Notes under the pieces: model-generated
What the model saw: only the letters and a program-made list of their open reading frames with translations
What the model was told of the DNA's origin: nothing
Database searches by the model: none
DNA from: JASSUD01 sp031963005
GTDB taxonomy: Bacteria > Pseudomonadota > Gammaproteobacteria > Burkholderiales > Burkholderiaceae
Assembly (NCBI GenBank): GCA_031963005.1
Contig: JASSUL010000001.1
Location: 62,001 to 126,000 of the forward strand
Direction: 5' to 3'
Length of the DNA: 64,000 nucleotides
Part shown: positions 52,403 to 59,837 of the stretch, piece by piece
Position numbering within the stretch: the stretch's first letter is position 1
How the letters are laid out: the number at the start of each line of letters is the position of its first letter
Program-made: the position numbers and the translations under genes

Positions 52403-53044
52403 ATGGAATGGTTTACCCCTCCCCACTGTTTTGAAACGCCTGATGCCGTTGCTCGACCGCTTATGCTCAAAGATGCTAGCAGCTTATTTGAAGACTTATA
52501 TGGAGACCCTGCGGTGATGCGTAATATGGCTGATCCTGTGCATACTTCCATAGAAGAAAGCAAAGCACTGATCCGTTACTGCATGCAACATTGGGATAAT
52601 CATTCGATGCATGTGTGGGGGATTGAAAGTAAAGCAACTCGACGCCTTTTAGGGTACGTGAAACTGCAAGCCGCCTTGCCTCGGGTAGAATTTGGAATAG
52701 TGTCCGTGCAAAAACCGCATTTACAGCGACGGCGCATCTATTTTGATATGTGTCTTCGGATATTAGACTGGTTGATCGTCCAGCCTTCTGTGCATTATGT
52801 CTATGCCTACTCCGATATCGACAGCCCCTCAGAACAATTTTTCAAGCACATTGGATTTCAACATGAAGTCTGTCTCCCTAACTGGGACGCACGCCCTAAT
52901 CGCGGGATAGCCGCCGTGCCTATACATCTTTATGGCAGTGCACGGCCTTTTACCCCGTTTGTGCACTTTCTACATCACACCTGGTTTAGAAAACCAGAAC
53001 ACGCACATGGGCTGCATTCTCGTTATTTACTAGAGGAACATTGA
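52403..53044 (+). CDS. GNAT-family N-acetyltransferase
   Basis: The 213-residue protein has the RimJ/RimL-type GNAT layout: ARPLMLKDASSLFEDLYGDP at the start, a central strand-rich part (HVWGIESKATRRLLGYVKLQ), the acetyl-CoA-binding stretch reduced to QKPHLQRRRIYFDMCLRILD, and PSEQFFKHIGFQHEVCLPNW near the end. Substrate unknown. AAAGGATG precedes the ATG at 52403; the open frame to 52271 crosses the palindromic repeat. It is 15 bp upstream of the class D beta-lactamase and probably co-transcribed with it. Confidence 0.75.
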   Translation: MEWFTPPHCFETPDAVARPLMLKDASSLFEDLYGDPAVMRNMADPVHTSIEESKALIRYCMQHWDNHSMHVWGIESKATRRLLGYVKLQAALPRVEFGIVSVQKPHLQRRRIYFDMCLRILDWLIVQPSVHYVYAYSDIDSPSEQFFKHIGFQHEVCLPNWDARPNRGIAAVPIHLYGSARPFTPFVHFLHHTWFRKPEHAHGLHSRYLLEEH

Positions 53045-53059
53045 GGGAGGGATCTATAA

Positions 53060-53884
53060 ATGTATTTACGATGCGCTATAGCTGTTTTTTTTGCAGCCAG
53101 TTTTTTTATTTCGAAAGTTCAAGCGAAAACCATTTGTACGGCTGTTGCCGATGCCAAAACGGGGGAGATCGTCCTAAAAGAAGGGGATTGCAGTACTCGA
53201 TTCACGCCTGCATCGACTTTCAAAATCCCCTTAAGTGTGATGGGATACGATAGTGGTTTTCTCAAAGATATCCATTCGCCAAAACTTCCATTCAAGAAAG
53301 GTTATGTGGAATGGGCTGGTGGTAATTGGCGTCAGCCGACAGATCCAAGCAGGTGGATGAAATACTCGGTGGTTTGGTTCTCACAGCAGATTACCCAATT
53401 TCTCGGACAGGATCGTTTGCAGCGATATGCAACCCAATTCGGCTATGGAAATGCCGATTTCAGTGGCGATTCCGGTAAGAATAACGGCCTTGAGCGGGCT
53501 TGGATCAGCTCTTCATTAAAAATATCGCCATTAGAGCAACTGGCATTTCTTCAGAAATTGGTTAATCGGCAACTTCCTGTGAGTGCGAATGCTTTCGACA
53601 TGACGAACCGCATCGTTGAAAAAACCGCACTACCCAGCGGTTGGGATGTACAAGGCAAAACAGGTATGGCCTATCCACAGAAAGCTAATGGTGATTTTGA
53701 TGAGGAACATCCTTGGGGCTGGTTCGTTGGTTGGGCGACAAAAGGCGATCACACCTTCGTATTTGTGCGGCTTATTCAAGATGATAAAAAAGAGCCAGGC
53801 ACGGCTGGAGTACGATCACGCGAAGCCTTTTTGAAGCAATTACCCTCTTTAGTGGATTCTTTTGTCCGCCCCACCCCGAAATAA
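53060..53884 (+). CDS. class D (OXA-type) beta-lactamase
   Basis: Periplasmic serine beta-lactamase of 274 residues with a signal peptide ending near QAKT. All class D motifs are present: S52-T-F-K55 (active-site Ser and carboxylatable Lys), S103-V-V, Y129-G-N, K200-T-G, and WGWFVGW near 219. The pattern SVVWFSQQIT, FSGDSGKNNGLERAWIS and LKISPLEQLAFLQ is most like OXA-9/OXA-18-type enzymes, as far as I can judge from memory. GGAGGGA precedes the ATG. It is immediately behind the GNAT gene. The spectrum cannot be predicted from the sequence alone. Confidence 0.93.
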   Translation: MYLRCAIAVFFAASFFISKVQAKTICTAVADAKTGEIVLKEGDCSTRFTPASTFKIPLSVMGYDSGFLKDIHSPKLPFKKGYVEWAGGNWRQPTDPSRWMKYSVVWFSQQITQFLGQDRLQRYATQFGYGNADFSGDSGKNNGLERAWISSSLKISPLEQLAFLQKLVNRQLPVSANAFDMTNRIVEKTALPSGWDVQGKTGMAYPQKANGDFDEEHPWGWFVGWATKGDHTFVFVRLIQDDKKEPGTAGVRSREAFLKQLPSLVDSFVRPTPK

Positions 53885-54001
53885 AATATTACTTAAAATA
53901 AGCGAATTGTTGCCAAAAACATCTAAATAAAGCCATCTCCAAAAAATGGAATCCGTGATATTGGATTAACATTTAGCTTGATGCAATATAGGACGATCTT
54001 C

Positions 54002-54463
54002 ATGGAACCAAAAGTCACGCATGTTTCAGGCTTTTTAGTATCTGGCTTAACTGTACGCACAATAAATCGCGATGAGTTCAATCAGGAAACTGCAAAAATT
54101 CCTGGCTTATGGGCAGAGTTCTTCGCCAGTGGCGCTGCGGATAAAATTCCAGGCCGGTTGCCCGATACGCCGATTGTTGGCGTGTATTCGACCTACGATG
54201 CTGACCTAACCAGCTTTTACAATGTCACTGCAGGCGTATCCGTCACTACTCCGAATGCTAAATTCAATAGTATCGAGGTTCAGGAAGGCAGGTATCTAGT
54301 CTTTGAAGCCCATGGCCCAATGCCCACAGCACTTTTGCAGACCTGGGCTTCAATTTGGACGTACTTTGAACAGCATCCACACGTGAAGCGAAGTTACCTC
54401 ACTGACTTTGAATGGTATAGCGGCCAAGAGGAAGTCCAGATTTATATCGGGATCGCATCTTGA
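54002..54463 (+). CDS. GyrI-like/effector-binding-domain protein (Cass2 type)
   Basis: The 153-residue stand-alone effector-binding domain is of the AraC_E_bind/GyrI-like fold. Typical stretches are VSGLTVRTINRDEFNQETAK, FFASGAADKIPGRLPDTPIV, GVYSTYDADLTSFYNVTAGV, GRYLVFEAHGPMPTALLQTW and LTDFEWYSGQEEVQIYIGI. Such domains bind small hydrophobic or cationic molecules; stand-alone forms include the integron cassette protein Cass2. ATG at 54002 is preferred (53978 is open). It lies 117 bp after the beta-lactamase on the same strand. No attC site was recognised around it. Confidence 0.8.
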   Translation: MEPKVTHVSGFLVSGLTVRTINRDEFNQETAKIPGLWAEFFASGAADKIPGRLPDTPIVGVYSTYDADLTSFYNVTAGVSVTTPNAKFNSIEVQEGRYLVFEAHGPMPTALLQTWASIWTYFEQHPHVKRSYLTDFEWYSGQEEVQIYIGIAS

Positions 54464-54473
54464 AATCATGATT

Positions 54474-54640
54474 TCTATGTACTCAGAATGCTTCCGCTTT
54501 TGTATACGGAACACCTCGATAAGCAGAGGAGGCATAAAGATGTGGGTGAATTTTAAATAGGACGAGGGATTATCTTCCAAATAGCGACTATTTAAATAGC
54601 ATCATACAAAAAGCCCCGCATCAGTTCAAAAGCGGGGCAA
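54474..54640. repeat. about 165-bp direct repeat, copy A
   Basis: This shares TTTCTATGTAC, CTTTTGTATAC, CTATTTAAA, GCATCAT and CAAAAAGCCCCGC in the same order and spacing with copy B at 56633-56796. It ends in a GC-rich hairpin (54613-54638) with a T-run on the reverse strand, which should terminate the hemerythrin gene. The two copies bracket the hemerythrin and membrane-protein genes. Confidence 0.7.
54613..54638 (-). terminator. terminator of the hemerythrin gene
   Basis: GCCCCGC and GCGGGGC form a 7-bp stem; the reverse strand continues TTTTT. It lies about 50 bp after the hemerythrin stop. Confidence 0.7.
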
Positions 54641-54690
54641 CTTCAGTTCATCTTAGTTCTCTTTGCAGAAACCCGGCTGGGCTACATCAA

Positions 54691-55188
54691 CTATGTAAAC
54701 TTTATCATCAACTCCTCCTTACGAGCTGCCATCTGGGCACCCAGTTCAATCATGTCCAGTTTTGAGGCCTCGACCTTTGGGAATATCTCGTTCTGCTCTT
54801 CCTTGACATGATGCTTCACATACTCCGACAACACCTTGATTTTAGCGTCGAACATTTCACCATCGGGCTCAACGTCCTTGACTTGAGCGATGAGATTCTT
54901 GAGAGTGGCATGCTCGATAGTCGCCTCGGGCACCAGTTTGTGGTCCTTTAAGGCTTGCTTGACGGCGGGATAGAATATCTCTTCTTCAAGCTGGGCATGG
55001 ACGGTGAGCTCGATGCAAATTTGCGCAACTAAGTCTTTTTTCTTTGTGGTCGCACGCGCTTTTTCGTATTCGTTGAAAAGCTCACGGACGTGTTTGTGGT
55101 CGGCCCGCAGCATCGCTGTAGCCTTCAAGGCATTTGATGCATGACTGCCATTCCTCGTGGCCGTCGTTGCCGTCTTTGTGCTTGTCAT
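54691..55188 (-). CDS. hemerythrin HHE cation-binding protein
   Basis: The 165-residue four-helix-bundle protein has two HHE motifs. The metal ligands are visible in LRADHKHVRELFNEYE, LTVHAQLEEEIFYPAV, TIEHATLKNLIAQVK and EYVKHHVKEEQNEIFPKV. Such proteins bind a di-iron centre and are linked to O2, NO or iron stress. The N terminus is Thr/Ala-rich. Base composition is noticeably richer in G+C than the surrounding effector genes. It follows a membrane-protein gene on the same strand within a segment bounded by direct repeats, which suggests transfer as a unit. Confidence 0.9.
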   Translation of the reverse strand: MTSTKTATTATRNGSHASNALKATAMLRADHKHVRELFNEYEKARATTKKKDLVAQICIELTVHAQLEEEIFYPAVKQALKDHKLVPEATIEHATLKNLIAQVKDVEPDGEMFDAKIKVLSEYVKHHVKEEQNEIFPKVEASKLDMIELGAQMAARKEELMIKFT

Positions 55189-55219
55189 GATTGAGTCCTT
55201 TGGGAGGGTACCGCAAGAA

Positions 55220-55294
55220 TTAATGCATGAACAAAGCGATCAAAATGGTAATCGGGATGGGCATGCTGAGAAAGAGCAATAGAGGTGAATGCAT
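55220..55294 (-). CDS. possible 24-residue hydrophobic small protein
   Basis: Between the two genes of this segment a short frame starts at 55294 and encodes 24 mostly hydrophobic residues (MHSPLLLFLSMPIPITILIA at its start). It would be a single membrane helix. No clear ribosome site precedes it. It is noted because stress-gene clusters of this type in Burkholderia-like bacteria often contain tiny membrane proteins; otherwise unsupported. Confidence 0.25.
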   Translation of the reverse strand: MHSPLLLFLSMPIPITILIALFMH

Positions 55295-55325
55295 GTTACG
55301 GCTACAGGGATAGTTCTATGGCAAT

Positions 55326-56276
55326 TCATAAATCTCGGCGACGGCCTCCATACGCGGCGCCAAAACTGGCGAACAAGGCACCAAAAAGCAAGGATGCGGA
55401 AAACCAAAGCGCTGTATACGAAGTCGCTTTGCGCACCTTGTCGGCGGATTCCTTCGCAGTGGCCTCGACCTCCTTGAGCTTCATCTGGACCTTGTCAAAA
55501 ATGGCTTTCACGCGCTTTTCGGCTTCGGCTTGAGGGATGCCTGTACGTTGCTCGACCAATCGGGCAATGTAGCGCATATCTTCTGGAGGCAAAGTGCCCC
55601 TTCGGATGCCATTGGAAAAAATACGAGTCACTTCAGATGTGGAACTGGCCGAGCCGACTTCACTGCCCGTTGATTGGGGTGAGACTGAGCCTGTCGATGC
55701 GCTCATGTCCTTGCGAAATAGCGAATCGACAAAGTAACCCATGCCGTCGCCAAGGGAAGAGGCATCATTCTTGACCATTGCCGCTCCAGCGCTGGCAGCG
55801 GTACCTGCCACCGATGCACCTGCTTGCCCCCCTCTGCTCACCATAGAGCTGATCGTTGTAGTCAGCAGCGCCACCGTCAACAGCGTTGCTACGGCCCATG
55901 TAATGAAACCATGAGCTGTGTCGCGAAAATATACCTCGTCCGTGCGCTCGACCACCCATTTCGTCCGTAGGCGACCGGCCAGATACCCGCCCACACCAGA
56001 CGCCGCCAGTTGCGTAAAAGTAAGCCACAAAATGGTCGACACGCCTATCCTCGTCGTGCTGGCACCTTGGTTCGACCAGGGGGAGATGGATGACAAGCCG
56101 AGGCCCATGCCAAGCATTAGAAGAATTAAGGAAAGCGCTGCCGCTCCAGCTGCGCCTGCAAAAATGGCACCCCAAGAAACGCTTGATGTGCTTGGGGCTA
56201 TCTCAGCCGAATGAGGGCCGCGCGCTGCCTGGCTGCCCCCGCGTGAGGTTGTGGCGGGTAAAGTTGGTGTATTCAT
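55326..56276 (-). CDS. multi-pass membrane protein of unknown function
   Basis: The 316-residue protein has a Ser/Thr-rich cytoplasmic start. Helices are WGAIFAGAAGAAALSLILLM, ILWLTFTQLAASGVGGYLAG, HGFITWAVATLLTVALLTTT and a last one at SYTALWFSASLLFGALFASF. Between the third and fourth is an extracytoplasmic or cytoplasmic loop of about 130 residues with RIFSNGIRRGTLPPEDMRYI, RLVEQRTGIPQAEAEKRVKA and a helical VEATAKESADKVRK. Similar hypothetical proteins occur in soil and plant bacteria, often near stress genes, but I cannot name a function. Its base composition is among the most G+C-rich of the window. It is upstream of the hemerythrin gene. Confidence 0.75.
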   Translation of the reverse strand: MNTPTLPATTSRGGSQAARGPHSAEIAPSTSSVSWGAIFAGAAGAAALSLILLMLGMGLGLSSISPWSNQGASTTRIGVSTILWLTFTQLAASGVGGYLAGRLRTKWVVERTDEVYFRDTAHGFITWAVATLLTVALLTTTISSMVSRGGQAGASVAGTAASAGAAMVKNDASSLGDGMGYFVDSLFRKDMSASTGSVSPQSTGSEVGSASSTSEVTRIFSNGIRRGTLPPEDMRYIARLVEQRTGIPQAEAEKRVKAIFDKVQMKLKEVEATAKESADKVRKATSYTALWFSASLLFGALFASFGAAYGGRRRDL

Positions 56277-56363
56277 CTTTTCCTCTGTCGTGAATTCAAA
56301 GCATTATTCTTGCAAATCAATACATCTACCTTCAAAGCAGCGATCGTAGTGCGTTTAGTCTTA

Positions 56364-56401
56364 CAGGTCTCTTTGAGATTCTTTAATCTCAAAGAGACCT
56401 G
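56364..56401. repeat. perfect 17-bp hairpin
   Basis: CAGGTCTCTTTGAGATT (56364-56380), loop CTTT, exact reverse complement (56385-56401). No T-run follows on either strand. It may be part of a palindromic repeat. Confidence 0.7.
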
Positions 56402-56632
56402 CTGCCTTCTTCCAGCGCTTTTTATTAGCACGTACAACCGATCGCACATACTGAAGAGTTTATGGCCCGTTGTATCGTCTTTAAATACCGCAGGCGCTGA
56501 ATTAGTTATGCCATGTTTGAATTAGTCGAAGAGGTTGCGTTAACTGGATCCAAATTACCAACTTATTGCCTTTTCAAAGCTCATTTAGATAAATCAGATT
56601 CCTGCCTTCGAAATATGTGTATTTATAATCAC

Positions 56633-56796
56633 TATTTCTATGTACCAAGAACAATTCTGCTTTTGTATACAGAAAGCCCCTGATAAAAATAGGATATAAG
56701 ACGAAGTGTTATATCCTAAATAACTACTATTTAAACCGCATCATGCAAAAAGCCCCGCGTCAGTTCAGTTCACAACTGAAAACGCGGGGCTTTTTA
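56633..56796. repeat. about 165-bp direct repeat, copy B, with strong hairpin
   Basis: Homologous to copy A at 54474-54640. Its terminal hairpin AAAAAGCCCCGCGT (56747-56760) pairs exactly with 56782-56795, with an inner TTCAGTT/AACTGAA stem. It is a bidirectional terminator in its own right. Confidence 0.75.
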
Positions 56797-57336
56797 GTAG
56801 GTTAATTCAAAAATCTATTTACAGCTCAATAACTGCCATCCAGCACAGGCAAACAGCACAAATCAAGGTGCATATTGCCGCTTTTTAGACCACCCCCCCT
56901 CCTATCTCTATCCTCCATATTTCCCAGACACTAAGAAAACTTTTTTAGGATGTTCTGAAGCGCGCTTTTACAGTCCCAAAAAAAACTGATGTGCTCTGAC
57001 AACTCCTCACTGAGAGGCCCAGGAGCATGATTGCGAAGCTTCTTAGCCGCAAAGAAGGACTGGAGTAATTGCCGAAAAAGGGCAAGTTTGCGAAGGTATC
57101 ACCTGAAAAGCAGAAGTCTTTTTTGCGTATGCCAAGCTCCTTTTTTGCCACGCCGTTTTGCTCTTTTTTCCTGGCATTTAGCCAATTTTCAAGAGAAATA
57201 AGGAGAAATAGCAATAAAAATACGGCAAAAGAAAAGCCTCCAGCAAATACAAAAAGCCTTCTGCAAAGGTCGCCCTATTACCAAGATTTTGAAACGTTTT
57301 GTACTTTTTCAAAACGCTTTCGTGATTTGCCCTTCT

Positions 57337-58098
57337 ATGGAGAGTTGTTTGAAGGTTGCCGTTCTAACTAAAAATGAGCGCTTATTTAAGCTCACCTCCG
57401 AAGCCTTCATAGGTGAACAGGTGGAATGCATGTGTTTTGCAGAAGACCAGGCCTTAGTACGTGAGCTGCCGAGGCAGGCTTTCGGGCTTTTGATTATCGA
57501 TGCGCATCATCATGATTTCACCCCCTATCGCCCTTTAAATGCATGGCGTGAATGCTATTGCGATCAACGCACGCCCATTATTGTGGTGGGACTCTTTTTT
57601 AGTTCTGAGGGCGGCCGAGAAATGCTAGCAACACAAGCCGATGACTTTATCTTTGGCCCGCTCAACCCGCGTGAACTCCATGCTCGAGCACATCGCCTGC
57701 TTTCACGCAACACCCAACGAGAAAAACTGCGCGCCCACATCCGAACATCCGGTTATCACCTCGATAAAAATCAAAACACCGTTTTTTTTGAAGGGGAGCG
57801 TATCCATTTAACCGCACGTGAATTTGCACTCACCTGGCTGTTTTTTTCGAATCCAGGGCATTTTTTTAGCCGTCAACATCTGGCCGAAACCATTTGGGGC
57901 AGCTCTGAAGCCGTCATTGGACGCACCTTAGAGCAGCATATTTACAAACTGCGCAAAAAACTCGGTTTGACGGAAAACACGAATGTACAACTGCATACGC
58001 TTTATGGCTTGGGATATCGCCTCAATATAGACGTGATGATCGAGCCAGAGGAGATGCCTTACAAAACCTCGAATTTACCTTGCAAGCAAACGGCCTAG
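57337..58098 (+). CDS. OmpR-family response regulator, HrpG-like
   Basis: The 253-residue protein has a receiver domain (CLKVAVLTKNERLFKLTSEA, with the likely phospho-Asp in FGLLIIDAHHHD near residue 53, and IIVVGLFFSS for the switch strand) and a winged-helix DNA-binding domain (HLTAREFALTWLFFSNPGHF, then EQHIYKLRKKLGL and TLYGLGYRLNI). It is directly upstream of an HrpB/HrpX-type regulator, matching HrpG of Ralstonia and Xanthomonas, which switches on hrpB/hrpX. No sensor kinase gene is adjacent. The ATG at 57337 starts right at the first beta strand; the frame upstream has only a TTG at 57289. The HrpG identity is from neighbourhood and family. Confidence 0.75.
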   Translation: MESCLKVAVLTKNERLFKLTSEAFIGEQVECMCFAEDQALVRELPRQAFGLLIIDAHHHDFTPYRPLNAWRECYCDQRTPIIVVGLFFSSEGGREMLATQADDFIFGPLNPRELHARAHRLLSRNTQREKLRAHIRTSGYHLDKNQNTVFFEGERIHLTAREFALTWLFFSNPGHFFSRQHLAETIWGSSEAVIGRTLEQHIYKLRKKLGLTENTNVQLHTLYGLGYRLNIDVMIEPEEMPYKTSNLPCKQTA

Positions 58099-58228
58099 CA
58101 TGAATAAAAGACTTGTCACTTGCACTCCTGCAGCTGTTGCACCCCCTAATCCTAGTCATTGCCACGTTTGGCTTTTAGAGCGTGGTGAGCCATTCTTCAT
58201 TTACTCACTTCATCACTAAGGAAAGGGC

Positions 58229-59659
58229 ATGTTCTGGACTGTTTACTTTCCAATGATTTCGATTCTCAGCTTTGAGGGCGCACATCCTATGCTCAAAGAG
58301 CTGATCTTCGAGGCTAATGTGCACGAAGCATTCGTATTTTCAAACCGGCATGTCGATGACGCACAAGCGCATGCCTCTTTGAACACACTCTCGGAAACGT
58401 TAAGGATTAACGGGGATCTACAGCTCTCGTTAGGCCGCCTAGAAGAAGCTGAGGAAAGTCTGCGCAAATCGAATCGGCTGATTCGTCATGATAAGGCGCT
58501 ACTACGGGTGCAGTCTTGCCGCAATACTGGCTGGCAAGCCTTTTTTCTTAATCGCCCTAGTACCGCTCTGAGTTGTTTTATCCGTTTACTCAATGAACAG
58601 GATTTAGCTATCTCTAGCCGACTAGAAGCACTGTGCGGCGCCGTTTTTATCTTACACGCCCAGGGCTATTTAAATGAAGCCTGGCAATACCTCGACGAGA
58701 TGGCCGTTTTGGCACGTCAAGAAGGCGGAGAAATGTGGCAACAGCTAGCGCATACCATACGCATTGACTTCGTGTCGCAATATGCGATACGCCAGTCTCC
58801 GCGCTTCACGGATCATATATTTTGGCAAGTATCTATCGCCAATTATATGGCGCAACCTATAGGTCCTTATGGGGAAATTGATGCCATGCCCCGATTATTG
58901 CGCCAACGTATTCAATATCTACAACAGTTGCGCTCGCTGACGAACGGCAATTTTGAAGCAGCGGAACGCCTGCAAAATCATTTAAGTTGGGCAATAGGCG
59001 CAGAACTCGAACATTATCAGCAAGCGCTACGTATCGAAATCGCCCTAGCCGCACTAGCGGCCGATGCATCACGCTTAGCCCAAAACTCCTTAGATTTAAA
59101 TCATTTCGGCCAAGGCCAAGCCCAGTATGCCTCGATACGCAATCATTTCGAATATTTTTACTGCCTGGCCAAAGCCGCGCAACAAAATGGCCGCCTAGAT
59201 GAAGCGCTAAACCATTACAGCCGCTATGCTCTGCTTGCGATGCAATCGACACGCGCATTTAACCTTCCTGCAGACTTTCGCTCAATCAAGCGCAATAGTA
59301 TAAAAACACCTGCGCCTTCCGATGATTTCTGCGCACGTTTGCCAGGCAAATACCGGCGTGCTTACAATTACCTCATAGACAATCTAAGCCGTGCTGATTT
59401 GTCCGTACGTGAGGTGGCTGCGCAAATCGGCGTGACCGAACGCGCGCTCCAACTGACCTTCAAAACGCATGTAGGCCTCTCCCCAACAGAAGTTATCCGC
59501 CGCCAACGGATGGAGCGTATCCGTAATGCGCTATTGAATGAAAGTGGAATATCGATTGCAGATGTAGCGGAAAAATGGGGCGTTCAAAACCGCTCGACTT
59601 TAGTCAATAGTTATAGAAAGGAGTTTCATGAAGCGCCTTCGGATACCTTACTGCGATAA
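58229..59659 (+). CDS. hrpB: AraC-family regulator of type III secretion, HrpB/HrpX type
   Basis: The 476-residue protein has the size of Ralstonia HrpB. The N-terminal two-thirds are helical, with TPR-like parts (LQLSLGRLEEAEESLRKSNR and NGRLDEALNHYSRYALLAMQ). The C terminus carries two helix-turn-helix motifs: AYNYLIDNLSRADLSVREVA, AAQIGVTERALQLTFKTHVG, then LSPTEVIRRQRMERIRNALL. This is the HrpB/HrpX signature region. Such regulators activate type III apparatus and effector genes through TTCG-N16-TTCG boxes, and several such boxes occur in this window. AAGGA lies 6 nt before the ATG. It is 130 bp after the HrpG-like gene. A strong terminator follows. Confidence 0.85.
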   Translation: MFWTVYFPMISILSFEGAHPMLKELIFEANVHEAFVFSNRHVDDAQAHASLNTLSETLRINGDLQLSLGRLEEAEESLRKSNRLIRHDKALLRVQSCRNTGWQAFFLNRPSTALSCFIRLLNEQDLAISSRLEALCGAVFILHAQGYLNEAWQYLDEMAVLARQEGGEMWQQLAHTIRIDFVSQYAIRQSPRFTDHIFWQVSIANYMAQPIGPYGEIDAMPRLLRQRIQYLQQLRSLTNGNFEAAERLQNHLSWAIGAELEHYQQALRIEIALAALAADASRLAQNSLDLNHFGQGQAQYASIRNHFEYFYCLAKAAQQNGRLDEALNHYSRYALLAMQSTRAFNLPADFRSIKRNSIKTPAPSDDFCARLPGKYRRAYNYLIDNLSRADLSVREVAAQIGVTERALQLTFKTHVGLSPTEVIRRQRMERIRNALLNESGISIADVAEKWGVQNRSTLVNSYRKEFHEAPSDTLLR

Positions 59660-59755
59660 GGTCTCTTCTATACTGCATAGCGTCCCTATAGCAATATCTC
59701 CGGATACGCTATTTTGAATATCCTGAAGATAGAATCATTCCATTAAAGTAGTCAT

Positions 59756-59789
59756 AAGTGCCTCCAAGTAACTTGGAGGCACTTTTAAT
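59756..59789. terminator. rho-independent terminator after hrpB-like gene
   Basis: AAGTGCCTCCAA (59756-59767) pairs with TTGGAGGCACTT (59773-59784) over a 5-nt loop, with T-rich sequence after it. It ends the regulator transcript and may also serve the convergent gene that stops at 59838. Confidence 0.85.
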
Positions 59790-59837
59790 TTACTTGTCGC
59801 GGGTCATGGATTAAAACCGATGTTGAGTCCATATATT

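Larger units (their letters stand above)
56277..57336. other. 1-kb non-coding region between membrane gene and hrpG-like gene
   Basis: This holds a 17-bp perfect hairpin (56364-56401), direct repeat copy B (56633-56796) and then A+T-rich DNA without a supported gene. Frames at 56945 (reverse) and 57069 (forward) have no recognisable family. The hrpG-like promoter should lie in its right end. Confidence 0.5.

Noticed and set aside
54474..54640. Integron attC site after the Cass2-like gene
   Set aside because: The hairpin here is a GC-rich terminator and no attC core (RYYYAAC/GTTRRRY) was found at the expected positions.
57069..57371. Forward frame of 100 codons overlapping the hrpG-like start
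   Set aside because: It has low-complexity Lys/Ser/Phe composition and overlaps the receiver-domain start in another frame.
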